Source: Sphingomonas sp. PP-CC-1A-547
GTDB taxonomy: Bacteria; Pseudomonadota; Alphaproteobacteria; Sphingomonadales; Sphingomonadaceae
Direction of reading: 5' to 3'
DNA: 64,000 nucleotides
Assembly: GCF_003610375.1 (NCBI RefSeq)
Contig: NZ_RAPZ01000010.1
Span: 98,161 to 162,160 of the forward strand
The notes beneath the pieces are model-generated. The model had not been told where the DNA came from. It searched no databases and was given only the letters and a program-made list of their open reading frames with translations. Made by a program: the position numbers and the translations under genes. Shown here piece by piece: positions 9,433 to 18,731 of the stretch; position 1 is the stretch's first letter; every line of letters begins with the position of its first letter.

Positions 9433-10455
9433 TCAGCGCAGTTTGAGCGCGCGCTTCACGCCGGCCCAGCTGACGTATTTGAAGTTCTGCGTGGCCGGCG
9501 CATTGTCGCCGTCCTGAGCGACCAACAGGCCTTGGGGGTAGGCAGGGCCGAAGTTGCCGAGCATCAGTTCGATCCCGTCGGTATCGCTCGTACCGTCGAT
9601 CGCGCCGCCGCCGATCCGGAAACGCCCGGCATAGGTGACGCTCGGCAGGCGGTAGAGCGTGTAGGCGTTGTCGCCTTGGCTCGACACGACGAGATAACCG
9701 CCGTTTCTACCCGACGGGGCGAGCGCTAGGCCCTCCGCGTCTGCGACCAGCGTCTTGCCGTCGACCTTGGCGATCGCGGTTGCAGTGACCGGCGCGGATG
9801 GGTCTGCGTCGAACCGCCAGAGGCCGACATCTTCCTCGGCGACGTAGAGCTGCCCGGTGCGATCGTCGACGACGCAGCCTTCGGACTGGGTGCCGAGCTT
9901 CATCGAGCGGACCGTCGTGACCTTGGGCGCTGCGCCGGAGAGGTCGATCGCGACCTGGTCGATGCGGCCGTCCTTCAACACGACGAAGCCGAACAGCGCG
10001 TGATCGCGCGCGCGGGTCCAGAGGCACATGCCGTAGGCCTCGCCCGGACCGACCGGGAAGCGGCCTAGCGGGACGAGCCTCGCCGCCGCCGTGTCGAGCG
10101 TGAACAGCGAGACATGTGCGGTGGCGATGTCGGCCCGGTCGCTGGCCGCGGCGATCACGCGCGTCCCCATATCGCGCAGGTCGACGTTGTTGAGCCGCGC
10201 GGCGGGGGTAAAGCTGAGGCGCTTGCCGGTCAGGCTGTAGACGTGGATGCCGGCCTTCTTGTCGGTGCCGATGACGAGACTCTTCGCCGGATCGCTCGCG
10301 TTGCGCCAGATCGCGGGATCGTCCGCGGCGTCGGCGGCGGTGTCGACCGGATCGGTCTCAGCGGTTGCCGCGACTGTCGGCGCCTCGACCGCCACCGGGA
10401 CCGATGTCGTTGCACACCCCGCGAGCAGCAACGCAGCAAAGGGAAGCGCGCGCAT
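9433..10455 (-). CDS. Beta-propeller phytase lipoprotein
   Basis: This 340-residue beta-propeller (BPP-type) phytase releases phosphate from phytate using calcium. It carries the family signatures DAADDPAIW (about 42-50), SEGCVVDD with LYVAEEDVGLWRF, and DGTSDTDGIE. A lipobox LLLAGC at residues 10-15 predicts an outer-membrane-anchored periplasmic lipoprotein. Its ATG overlaps the TGA of the upstream TonB receptor by one base (TGATG), so the two are translationally coupled. A PHO box upstream of the receptor would control both. The product pair forms a phytate uptake and hydrolysis unit. Confidence 0.93.
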   Translation of the reverse strand: MRALPFAALLLAGCATTSVPVAVEAPTVAATAETDPVDTAADAADDPAIWRNASDPAKSLVIGTDKKAGIHVYSLTGKRLSFTPAARLNNVDLRDMGTRVIAAASDRADIATAHVSLFTLDTAAARLVPLGRFPVGPGEAYGMCLWTRARDHALFGFVVLKDGRIDQVAIDLSGAAPKVTTVRSMKLGTQSEGCVVDDRTGQLYVAEEDVGLWRFDADPSAPVTATAIAKVDGKTLVADAEGLALAPSGRNGGYLVVSSQGDNAYTLYRLPSVTYAGRFRIGGGAIDGTSDTDGIELMLGNFGPAYPQGLLVAQDGDNAPATQNFKYVSWAGVKRALKLR

Positions 10456-13400
10456 CAGAACGTCACCCGCACGCCGCCGGTGTAGCGCCGGCCGAACGTC
10501 TCATGCTCGATCGTGTAGGCCGACGATCCGACATAGCGACGGCCCGGACCGTTCAGCAGGTTGGCGAAATCGCCGTAGATCTCGACATTGCCGTTGATCG
10601 CATAGCGGACGGACGCGTCGAGTTCGTTGTCCTTGGCCCAGTAGAAGTCACCGCCGTCGACGCCGCGGACCGTGCCGCCTACGTCCGCCACCGCACCGAT
10701 CGCATCGAGCCACGCCGACCGGTTCTGGTAGGAGACGCGGGCCGAGAAACCGTATTTTTCGTAATAGGCGATCAGATTGTAGATCGCGTCCGATGCGCCG
10801 GGCAGGCGAACTTTCCGCGACGGGATCGCGCCGGTTGCCGGCGTATCGGCGCGGCTCTTGTTGATCGTCGCGTTGAGCTGGACGCCGAAGCCGCCCATCC
10901 AGTCGGGCAGGCCGAGATCGGCGGTGAAGGGGTCGAGCTGCTGCTGGATCGCGCCCTCGATCCCCATGATATAGCCTTTGCCGCCGTTGATGATGGTCGA
11001 GTAGACATAGCCCGACCGATCGACGCCAGCGGCGTTCAGGTTCGTCTGGCCGTAGGTCCGGGTCGAGTCGAACAGGACATCGGTGACGTCCTTGTAGTAC
11101 GCGCCGATCGACAGGAAGCCGCGGGGCATCGTGTAATATTCGACGTAGAGATCGACGCCCTTGGCCTTTTCGGGCTTCGCGTCGGGGTTGCCGCCAGAGA
11201 TGGTCGCATTCGCGTCGTTGATGCTCAGATTGGGGCGCAACTGATCGTAGTCCGGACGTGCGGCGCCGGTGTTGAACGACAGCCGCGCCTTCATCCGATC
11301 GTTGACGTCCCAGTTCACGTGCAGGCTTGGATAGACGAGCGTCTGGCTCGATTTCACGTCGATCAAGCCGAGCGACGAGAATGCACGGGCATCGTTGCGG
11401 ATATGCTCGACGCGCGCGCCGCCAATGACGCTGCCCCAGTTGGTGGTGGTCGTCGCCATCGCATAGGCGGAATAGACCTTCTCGCCGACATCGTAGAAAT
11501 TCGCGTCGGTGGACACGAACGGGCTGACCGCCTTGGCTTGCTCGACCAGCGCCAGGATCTTGTCCCGATCGAAATACTGGAAGGTGTAGCCGAGCGGGAT
11601 CTCGCCCTGGAACCCGCCCGGCTTGGCGATGGCGGCGTACCCCGTCGGAATGCCCGCCGCGGCGAACTGGGTCGGCGTGCTCAGCTCGAGCAGATACTCG
11701 TTCGCGGTCTTGGTACGATCGTCGTAGCGGAGACCGGCCGCGAACACCGTCTGCGCGCCGAACACCGAGGCCTCGCGGCTGATGTCGAGCTTTGCGGTAT
11801 AGGCCTCGGTAACGTCCTGCGCCTTCAGCGACCGCAAGCGGGCCAGCGTGCGCGGGAAGTCCTCGATCGAGGTTACCTGTGCGCCGCGCGAGAAGGTGCC
11901 GTCGGCGTTGCGGATCGTGCGGAACAGCTGAACCTTGGCGAGCTGCGGGTCGGTCAGGTCATAGCCGACGGTCAGGCGGTTGGCGGCGTTCGCGCCGTTG
12001 GTGCCGAACGACGGGCTGTCATAGTTCAGCTGTGCAGGCTGCGAGCGATCGTCGATCGAACGCGTGAAGTTACCACGCCATTTCACGTTCCAGGCGCCGA
12101 GTTCGTGATCGCCGCCGACCGTGTTGGTGAACACCGACTGCTTGTATTTGCGTACGGTGAAGTTCGAGTTGAGATCGATGCCGTAGACCGTGCCGAGCAG
12201 CGGCGTGTTGCCGGTGCACACGTCCGCGTAACCGGTCGTGCCGGTCGCGGGGCGCGCGTTGACGGTGCAGGCAGCGGTGCCGTTGGGCGTGCGCGACTGC
12301 TGATCGTCGAGATCGAAGATGTAGTTGTTGCGCTGTTCGTCGTCCTGGAACGCCGAGTAGATCGACTCCGCGAACAGCTTGTGGCCCGGCGCCGGGCGCC
12401 AGTCGAGCCGGGTCGACAGCGAGTAGTTCTTTCGCGTCAGCCGATACAGCTTGTTCTCGGTCTCGCGCGCCCAGTTGCGCGTCTCGAAGCCGGGGCGGCG
12501 ATCGCGGTCGACCGCTTCGAAGTCGGTCTCGAAATTGTCTGTGACCATGCCGCGGCGATACAGGCTGGCGGACGAGACGATGCCGAACTCGCCGATACCG
12601 GTGTCGATCCGGTCGGAGATGACGAGCGAGCCCTCATATTCGGTCTTCTTGCCGAGTTCGACATGGCCCACGCCGCCCTTGGCCTGCACCTTCATGCCCG
12701 GATAGTCGAATGCCGAACGCGTGATGATGTCGACGTTGCCCGCGATCGTCTCGCCGGTCATGTCGGGGGTGACGGCCTTGCGCACGATGATCTGCGAGGC
12801 GATCGCCGAGGGAATGGAATCGAAGCGGGCGTCGCGGCCTTCGGGGCTGACGACGTTGATGCCGTCGATCGACAGCGTGGTCCAGTTGATCGGTGCGCCG
12901 CGCAGCGTGATGTAGCGCGCCTGGCCCTGGTCGCGCTGGACGCCGACGCCGGGGAGGCGGCTGACCGCCTGCGCGATGTTCTGGTCGGGGAGGCGACCGA
13001 TCGAATCGGAGGCGATGACCGAAACGAGCGAAGGGCTGGTCCGCTGGATCTGGAGCGCAGCGGCTTCGGACTCCGCGATCGGGCGCGAACCGGAAACGAC
13101 GATCTCGTCGCCCTCGCCCGGATTCGCGCCGACTTCGGTGGTCATCGCGACGTCGAGCGTCACGGCGGCATCGGCGACCGTCACGGTCCGGTGCGCGTCG
13201 GGGAAGCCGACATAGCGGATCACGAGTTCGTGCGTGCCGGCGGGGACGCCGACCAGCGAGAACCGTCCGGTGCGATCGACCACGGTCGACAGTTCGAGCG
13301 TCGGGATCGAGACCGATGCACCGTCGAGATAGTCGCCGCTGCCTGCCTGGGACACGGTACCGGTGATGCTCCCAAGCGCACGCGGCGCGCCGACCGGGGT

Positions 13401-13517
13401 CGCGGCGTCGGGACGCGCATAGGCGCTGGTGGCGGTCAGCGAAGTCAGCGCGCAGCCGGTGAGCAGCACATGCGCCAGGACGCGACCGCGGACGCGGGTA
13501 GACAGGTTCGATTTCAT
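10455..13517 (-). CDS. TonB-dependent receptor, phytase-linked
   Basis: This 1020-residue outer-membrane receptor has a signal peptide (about 1-35). An N-terminal carboxypeptidase-regulatory-like beta domain follows (about 48-128, SITGTVSQAGSGDYLDGA). The plug (about 140-270) has EIVVSGSRPI and SRLPGVGVQRDQGQ, and the remainder is a 22-strand barrel ending in GVRVTF with the C-terminal Phe needed for assembly. The length and accessory domain fit receptors for large substrates. Coupling to the phytase and a PHO box upstream suggest that it imports phytate or its hydrolysis products; that is inferred from context. Confidence 0.9.
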   Translation of the reverse strand: MKSNLSTRVRGRVLAHVLLTGCALTSLTATSAYARPDAATPVGAPRALGSITGTVSQAGSGDYLDGASVSIPTLELSTVVDRTGRFSLVGVPAGTHELVIRYVGFPDAHRTVTVADAAVTLDVAMTTEVGANPGEGDEIVVSGSRPIAESEAAALQIQRTSPSLVSVIASDSIGRLPDQNIAQAVSRLPGVGVQRDQGQARYITLRGAPINWTTLSIDGINVVSPEGRDARFDSIPSAIASQIIVRKAVTPDMTGETIAGNVDIITRSAFDYPGMKVQAKGGVGHVELGKKTEYEGSLVISDRIDTGIGEFGIVSSASLYRRGMVTDNFETDFEAVDRDRRPGFETRNWARETENKLYRLTRKNYSLSTRLDWRPAPGHKLFAESIYSAFQDDEQRNNYIFDLDDQQSRTPNGTAACTVNARPATGTTGYADVCTGNTPLLGTVYGIDLNSNFTVRKYKQSVFTNTVGGDHELGAWNVKWRGNFTRSIDDRSQPAQLNYDSPSFGTNGANAANRLTVGYDLTDPQLAKVQLFRTIRNADGTFSRGAQVTSIEDFPRTLARLRSLKAQDVTEAYTAKLDISREASVFGAQTVFAAGLRYDDRTKTANEYLLELSTPTQFAAAGIPTGYAAIAKPGGFQGEIPLGYTFQYFDRDKILALVEQAKAVSPFVSTDANFYDVGEKVYSAYAMATTTTNWGSVIGGARVEHIRNDARAFSSLGLIDVKSSQTLVYPSLHVNWDVNDRMKARLSFNTGAARPDYDQLRPNLSINDANATISGGNPDAKPEKAKGVDLYVEYYTMPRGFLSIGAYYKDVTDVLFDSTRTYGQTNLNAAGVDRSGYVYSTIINGGKGYIMGIEGAIQQQLDPFTADLGLPDWMGGFGVQLNATINKSRADTPATGAIPSRKVRLPGASDAIYNLIAYYEKYGFSARVSYQNRSAWLDAIGAVADVGGTVRGVDGGDFYWAKDNELDASVRYAINGNVEIYGDFANLLNGPGRRYVGSSAYTIEHETFGRRYTGGVRVTF

Positions 13518-13600
13518 GGTATTCCCCCGGTGGTCCCGACTTCTTCAGCCGGCTTGGGAGGCGCGGTAGCGGCCGTGCATGGCACCGACGTTACTTTTGC

Positions 13601-13618
13601 ATGACATTCACATGACAG
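13601..13618 (-). promoter_or_regulatory. Putative PHO box for the phytase operon
   Basis: On the minus strand it reads CTGTCATGTGAATGTCAT, two PhoB heptamers (CTGTCAT and ATGTCAT) with the canonical 4-base spacer. Thirteen of 14 heptamer bases match. It lies 83 bases upstream of the receptor start codon, in the 263-base divergent gap. Confidence 0.75.
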
Positions 13619-13780
13619 CGACGTCATCTGAACTCGTCTCACGTACGCGCGAGGATAAACCCACATTAAACCAACGTTAAAATCGCCGGACACGCGATTC
13701 TTATATTCGTAACGGACGTGCCACGACCGCCGCCTATCGCGCCCTTCAAGGCAAAGACTGCCGAAAAAGGGAAACTCTCG

Positions 13781-16300
13781 ATGTTGAATTCAGCAAGCCT
13801 GCGCTTGCGGCTGCTGGCCGGCGCCGCCCTGACGGTCGCGATCGCGGCGCCAGTGCTCGCAGCCCCCGCGCCGACCGCCGCCAAGGATACGGCGCCCGCT
13901 GCCACTGCCGCAGACCCCGTGATCGATCCGGCTCCCGCCACTGCGGAACCCGTCGACCAGACCGGTCTCGGCGAGATCGTCGTCACCGCGACCAAGCGCG
14001 AGACGAACCTGCAGAAGACGCCGATCGCGATCAACGTCCTGAGCAGCCAGGCGCTGACCGACCGCCACGTCCAGAGCCTGTATGATCTCGCCGACGGCGC
14101 AGTGCCGTCGTTGCGCGTCGCGACGTTCGAGGCGCGCCAGTCCGCGCTGACGATCGGTATCCGCGGCATCGTTCCGCTCGACGCCAACCAGCCCGCGCGC
14201 GAGCAGGGCGTCGGCGTCTACATCGACGGTGTCTATCTCGGTCGCCAGCACGGCCTGAACGCCGCGCTGTTCGACGTCGACCGGATCGAAGTGCTCAAGG
14301 GCCCGCAGGGCACACTGTTCGGTCGCAACACCGAAGGCGGCGCGCTCAGCATCGTCACCAAGGGCCCGAGCGGCAAATGGGGCGGCAGCGCGACCGGCGG
14401 GATCGCGAACTACGGCAGCTATAACGGTACGCTGCATGTCGACCTGCCCGAAACGTACGGCGTGTCGCTGAAGCTCGACGGCGTCATCCAGCACCAGGAT
14501 GCGACCACCAAGAACCCGCTCGCGGACCAGACCGGCTTCAATTATTATCATCGCCGCGGCTTCAAGGCGACCGCACGCGTCCGCCCGATCTCGGGCATGA
14601 CTGCCGATTTCAGCTACGATAACGGCTACGACTCGAACAGCCCGTTCTACAGCCAGTTGCTCAACGTGAACCCGAACGGGTGCAAGGCCGGTGCGCAATC
14701 CGCGTCCCCTGCTTGCGCGCTGCCGGGCACCAACTACACTTCGCTGACCGGCAGCGTGAAGCCGCTGCCCAGCCAGGTCGTCGTCAATGGCGACAGCCGG
14801 ATGAAGGTCGCCGACATCGGCGTCCCGCAGCAGCCGAGCATCGACAAGACGCACGGCTTCACCTCGAACATCCGCTGGGACGTCGCGCCTGAGATCGAAC
14901 TCCGCTCGATCACCGCGTGGCGCGGCGTGAACGCGACCCAGTATGACAACAGCGGCGGCTATCACCGCGTCCCCGTCGTTGCCGCCGGTTGCGTCGGCAG
15001 TGCGTGCAACTTCAGCCGCTACAGCCTTGCCGACCTCCACCAGAACCAGTTCAGCCAGGAATTCCAGGCAGTCGGTACGGTCGGCCAGTTCGACTACGTC
15101 GCCGGGCTGTATTACTTCAACGAGCACATCAGCGACGACGCGGCGACGCCGAACTCGCTGGCGTTCAATTCGGCGCTGACGACGATCTCGGTGCTCGATC
15201 CCTGCACCGGGTCGGGCGGGTTCGGCTCGCTCGTGGGCTGTCGCTCGATCGATCGTGCGTCCGAAGTGCATTCGAAGAGCTATGCCGGCTACGGCCAGGT
15301 CACCTGGAACGCGACCGACCGCGTTCACCTGACCGCCGGTGGCCGCTACACGCGCGACGAGAAGCAGGGCGTGCTGCATTTCTCGCGTAACCTGAACTAC
15401 GACACGGCGACCCAGGCCCAGTTGACCGCGGCCGGCTATGCGCCGCTCGACGCCACCTGGAACCGCTTCAATCCGATGGCGACGCTCGCCTATGACGCCA
15501 GTGACTCGGTCCACGTCTATGCCAAGTACGCGACCGGCTACCGCGCCGGCGGTGCCAGCTCGCGGACGTCCAACTACCAGACGTTCAACCCCGAGGACGT
15601 GAAGTCGTACGAGATCGGCGCGAAGACCGATTTCTGGAACCACCGTGCGCGCCTGAACCTTGCCGGCTACATCATGGATCGCAAGAACAGCCAGGTCGAC
15701 ATCAGCTCGATCCAGACGACCGCGTCGGGCAGCTTCAACAACCTGGTGACGATCAATGCGCCCGGCATCACCAAGATCCGTGGGATCGAGGCCGACCTGA
15801 CCGTGCAGCCGGTCGACGGCCTGACGCTGACCGCGGGCTATGCCTATACCTACACGAAGATCCCGCCCGTGCTGATCGCGTCGACCGGCGTGTACCAGAA
15901 CTTCTACATCGTGTTCACGCCGCGCAATGCCGCCAACGGATCGGTCGACTACACGATGCCGGTCGGCGACATGGACCTGAAGTTCCACCTCGACGGCAAC
16001 TACTCGCAGGCCACACAGACCTTCGACCAGTTCGCGACCAAGAACGACCCCGCGTTCATCGCCAACGCCCGCCTCGCATTGGCGAACATTCACGTCGGCG
16101 GCAGCAACGCGGTGACGATCTCGGCCTGGGTCCGCAACCTGTTCGACAAGCAGTACGTGTTCCGCCGCGACCCGTCGAACAGCCTGCCGGGCGCTCCGAC
16201 GACCAACCTCACGTCGGGCAGCGTCAACAACGTGCTGGGCGACTACGGCAATTTCAACGCGCCGCGCACCTACGGCATGGAAGCTTCGGTCAAGTTCTGA
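13781..16300 (+). CDS. TonB-dependent receptor
   Basis: This 839-residue outer-membrane TonB-dependent receptor has a signal peptide (about 1-28, ending VLAAPAPTA) and a TonB-box-like stretch in LGEIVVTATKRETNLQ. The plug region contains TIGIRGIV, GVYIDGVYLGRQ and VLKGPQGTLFGRNTEGG (typical of sphingomonad iron-complex/carbohydrate receptors). The barrel ends YGMEASVKF with a C-terminal Phe. The ATG at 13781 has AAGGGA upstream. The substrate is unknown. It is divergent from the phytase receptor and converges with a histidine kinase gene across a bidirectional terminator. Confidence 0.92.
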   Translation: MLNSASLRLRLLAGAALTVAIAAPVLAAPAPTAAKDTAPAATAADPVIDPAPATAEPVDQTGLGEIVVTATKRETNLQKTPIAINVLSSQALTDRHVQSLYDLADGAVPSLRVATFEARQSALTIGIRGIVPLDANQPAREQGVGVYIDGVYLGRQHGLNAALFDVDRIEVLKGPQGTLFGRNTEGGALSIVTKGPSGKWGGSATGGIANYGSYNGTLHVDLPETYGVSLKLDGVIQHQDATTKNPLADQTGFNYYHRRGFKATARVRPISGMTADFSYDNGYDSNSPFYSQLLNVNPNGCKAGAQSASPACALPGTNYTSLTGSVKPLPSQVVVNGDSRMKVADIGVPQQPSIDKTHGFTSNIRWDVAPEIELRSITAWRGVNATQYDNSGGYHRVPVVAAGCVGSACNFSRYSLADLHQNQFSQEFQAVGTVGQFDYVAGLYYFNEHISDDAATPNSLAFNSALTTISVLDPCTGSGGFGSLVGCRSIDRASEVHSKSYAGYGQVTWNATDRVHLTAGGRYTRDEKQGVLHFSRNLNYDTATQAQLTAAGYAPLDATWNRFNPMATLAYDASDSVHVYAKYATGYRAGGASSRTSNYQTFNPEDVKSYEIGAKTDFWNHRARLNLAGYIMDRKNSQVDISSIQTTASGSFNNLVTINAPGITKIRGIEADLTVQPVDGLTLTAGYAYTYTKIPPVLIASTGVYQNFYIVFTPRNAANGSVDYTMPVGDMDLKFHLDGNYSQATQTFDQFATKNDPAFIANARLALANIHVGGSNAVTISAWVRNLFDKQYVFRRDPSNSLPGAPTTNLTSGSVNNVLGDYGNFNAPRTYGMEASVKF

Positions 16301-16320
16301 TTGCGGTGACCGTGTAGAAA

Positions 16321-16360
16321 GACGAACCCGGACCGGTGCCAAGCCTGTCCGGGTTTCGTC
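16321..16360. terminator. Bidirectional terminator hairpin
   Basis: AACCCGGAC (16325-16333) pairs with GTCCGGGTT (16347-16355); GACGA and TCGTC extend the stem past a one-base bulge. It lies between the converging receptor and histidine kinase genes, with short T/A runs on both sides. Confidence 0.75.
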
Positions 16361-16363
16361 GTT

Positions 16364-17704
16364 TCAGCCCTTGGGTAGGGCGATGACGACGCGCAGTCCG
16401 GGCGCCGCGTCTTCGAGCAGGATGGTGCCGCGGTGAAGCCGGACTATCGCCTGGATCAGCGGCAGTCCGAGGCCGTGACCTTCGTCGTGGCGGCTGGCGT
16501 CGAGCCGCCCGAACCGCCGCAACGCCAGCTTGCGCTGATCCTCCGGAATGCCGGGGCCGGTATCGGTCACCGTGAGCGTGGCAGTCTTGCCGGTGGTCGT
16601 GACGCCGATCTCGATGCGGGTACCGGGTGGGGTGTGGCGGAGCCCGTTCTCGATAAGGTTCACGAGCATCTGGCCGAGCAGTTGGCGATCGCCGACGATC
16701 TCCGCCACGGGCGATGTTTCCAGCGTCAGCGTGCGGTCGACATCGACGACTACCGGCTGCATCATCGTCGCGATATCGTCGGCCAACGCCGCCAGATCGA
16801 GCGTCGCGAACGCCGCGCGCCGATCGCCGCCTTCGATCTCGGCGATCCGCAGCATCGCCGCGAACATCTCGAGCAGTTCGTCGCTCATCGCGATCGCGGT
16901 TTCGAGATCGTCGCGTTGGCCGTCCGTCTGGGCCCGACGCAACGCCAGCGCCAACTGGCTGCGCAAGCGTGCCAAGGGCGTGCGAAGATCGTGCGCGATA
17001 TCGTTGGAGACGTTGCTGATGCCGACCATCAGCTCTGAGATACGGTCGAGCATGCGGTTGAAGGCCATCGCCTGATGCGCGAACTCGCCGCCCGATCGAT
17101 CGACCGGTACGCGCCGCGACATGTCACCATCGATGATCGCGTCGACCGTCCGCCGGGTCTCGCCGATCCGCCGCCCGATCGTGATGACGAAGAACAACAG
17201 GCCACCGATGACGACCAGCAGGATCGATCCGAAACCAATGAGGTAGATCCGGACACGTGCCGCATTATAGTCGTCGAACGGTTCGGTCTCGGCGATCGTC
17301 ACCAGCGTCATGCCGTGCCCGACGTCGCGGACCAGCGCACGCCCGGCGGACAGTCCCGCGATCTGGTCCTTCAGCGCGACCGTCGAGAACCCCGTCGGCA
17401 GGCGACGCGGCAAGGCGATGTTGCCGCCGAGCCTGCGACCGGTCGCATCCAGCAGCAGGAAGCCGATATCGCCGGTATCACGCTCTCGGGTCGCGGCGTT
17501 GATCCGCCGGACGAGTTCTTCGGGGCTGCGGTCGCCGGAGATGCCGGCGGCGGCATCGCTCACGACCAGGATACGGCGATCGACCAGTCGCTCGATCGTG
17601 CGCTGCGTCGCGGTGTAGATCGCGAACCCGGTGCCGAGCGTCGCGACGAGGAACGCGATCAGGAACGCCAGCGTCAATGCGCGCAGCGATCGCAGGCGGG
17701 TCAT
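16364..17704 (-). CDS. Sensor histidine kinase
   Basis: This 446-residue membrane sensor kinase has TM1 at about 10-30 and a periplasmic sensor domain of about 130 residues. TM2 is at about 155-180 (IYLIGFGSILLVVIGGL) followed by a HAMP domain. The HisKA domain has the phosphorylated histidine in NDIAHDLRTPL. The HATPase_c domain has the N-box NLIENGLRHTP, the G1 box DTGPGIP and the G2 box HGLGLPL. The start is the ATG overlapping the stop of the response regulator gene by four bases (ATGA). The signal is unknown; the convergent TonB receptor is a candidate partner. Confidence 0.93.
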   Translation of the reverse strand: MTRLRSLRALTLAFLIAFLVATLGTGFAIYTATQRTIERLVDRRILVVSDAAAGISGDRSPEELVRRINAATRERDTGDIGFLLLDATGRRLGGNIALPRRLPTGFSTVALKDQIAGLSAGRALVRDVGHGMTLVTIAETEPFDDYNAARVRIYLIGFGSILLVVIGGLLFFVITIGRRIGETRRTVDAIIDGDMSRRVPVDRSGGEFAHQAMAFNRMLDRISELMVGISNVSNDIAHDLRTPLARLRSQLALALRRAQTDGQRDDLETAIAMSDELLEMFAAMLRIAEIEGGDRRAAFATLDLAALADDIATMMQPVVVDVDRTLTLETSPVAEIVGDRQLLGQMLVNLIENGLRHTPPGTRIEIGVTTTGKTATLTVTDTGPGIPEDQRKLALRRFGRLDASRHDEGHGLGLPLIQAIVRLHRGTILLEDAAPGLRVVIALPKG

Positions 17705-18381
17705 CCGCGCAGCATGTATCCGACGCCGCGCACCGTGCGGATGGGATCGTCGCCGCCCGCCGCGGTCAGTTTCACGCGCAAGTGGCGGACATAGACGTCG
17801 ACGATGTTGGTGGTCGGTGCGAAGTCGTACCCCCAGACCCGCTCGACCAGCATCGCCCGCGTCAGCACCGCGTCGGCATTGGCGACGAACTCGGCCAGCA
17901 GCTTGAACTCGAGCTTGCCGAGATCGAGCGCGACGCCGTCGCGCCACGCGCGAAACTTGGTAGGGCTGACGACGATATCGCCGGCGTGGATCGTGTCGCC
18001 CGCGCTACCGGTCCAGCCGCGCCCGCGCATCAGCGCGAGCAACCGTGCGTTCAGTTCGACCGCCGCGGTCGGCTTGACCACATAGTCGTCGGCGCCGGCT
18101 TCCAGCCCCTCCACCTTTTCAACCGAGCGGCCGAGCGCGCTGAGCATGATGACCGGCATCGTGATGTTCGCGCTCCGCAGCCGCTCCAGCACGGAGATGC
18201 CGTCGATCTTCGGGAGCATCCGGTCGAGGATCACCGCGTCGAACGCCTGGCTGTCTACCGCTGCGAGTGCGTCGCGGCCATCGGGTGCGACGGTCACGCC
18301 GTGTTCGAACCCGCGCAGTTCCTCGGCCATCGCCTGCGCGAACACGGCATCGTCCTCGACCAGCAGAATGTTCAGGCTCAT
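17701..18381 (-). CDS. OmpR-family response regulator
   Basis: This 226-residue protein has a receiver domain (1-115) with acidic pocket VEDD, phosphoacceptor Asp in VILDRMLP, and lysine in VVKPTA. A winged-helix output domain of the OmpR/PhoB type (about 130-225) has RAMLVERVWGYDF and VRHLRVKL. The ATG at 18381 (MSLNILLVEDD) starts the receiver immediately; upstream in-frame codons lack a plausible site. It is coupled to the histidine kinase by an ATGA overlap. Confidence 0.93.
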   Translation of the reverse strand: MSLNILLVEDDAVFAQAMAEELRGFEHGVTVAPDGRDALAAVDSQAFDAVILDRMLPKIDGISVLERLRSANITMPVIMLSALGRSVEKVEGLEAGADDYVVKPTAAVELNARLLALMRGRGWTGSAGDTIHAGDIVVSPTKFRAWRDGVALDLGKLEFKLLAEFVANADAVLTRAMLVERVWGYDFAPTTNIVDVYVRHLRVKLTAAGGDDPIRTVRGVGYMLRG

Positions 18382-18499
18382 CACAGTCTCACTCGGGCAA
18401 GCACCTGTCCTATCGTGGATCGTCGCGCGTACAAGCGTCATGCGGGCTCAGCCGGAGGTTACAAACGCCGTCCGTCGCTTAGCGGAAGCGTCGTATTGA

Positions 18500-18706
18500 T
18501 TCACGCGAAGGCGCGAAGGCGCAAAGAGATGAGAAGAATGGGTTCACGCGGAGACGCGAAGACGCGGAGAGTTCTCCGGGACCGACGGTCCCCTTCATCA
18601 TCGCCGAAAGATGATGAACGAGACGCCCGTACCGCCCGCAACACCTCCGCGTCTCCGCGTCTCCGCGCGAACAAATCTTCTTTGCGCCTTCGCGCCTTCG
18701 CGTGAA
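18500..18706. repeat. Large nested inverted repeat
   Basis: Three nested stems fill the space between the regulator and oxidoreductase genes. The outer arms at 18500-18527 and 18679-18706 are a perfect 28-bp inverted repeat built on repeated GCGAAGG 8-mers. The middle arms at 18543-18569 and 18645-18671 are 27 bp with two mismatches, built on GGAGACGC units. An inner hairpin TTCATCATC/GATGATGAA is at 18594-18618. The whole could extrude as a cruciform or fold as one long RNA hairpin. No ORF in it looks coding. Confidence 0.92.
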
Positions 18707-18731
18707 CACGCCTTTCGCTACCCGCCCTGAG

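Noticed and set aside
10365..13604. 1079-codon open frame on the plus strand opposite the phytase receptor
   Set aside because: It is an antisense shadow: its composition is the mirror of the receptor's high-GC codons, it lacks a start site with ribosome binding and no domain is visible.
13790..16342. 850-codon minus-strand frame opposite the second receptor
   Set aside because: It mirrors the TonB receptor, which has a clear signal peptide, plug and barrel.
18500..18706. CRISPR-like repeat
   Set aside because: The units are inverted and nested, not evenly spaced direct repeats with unique spacers.
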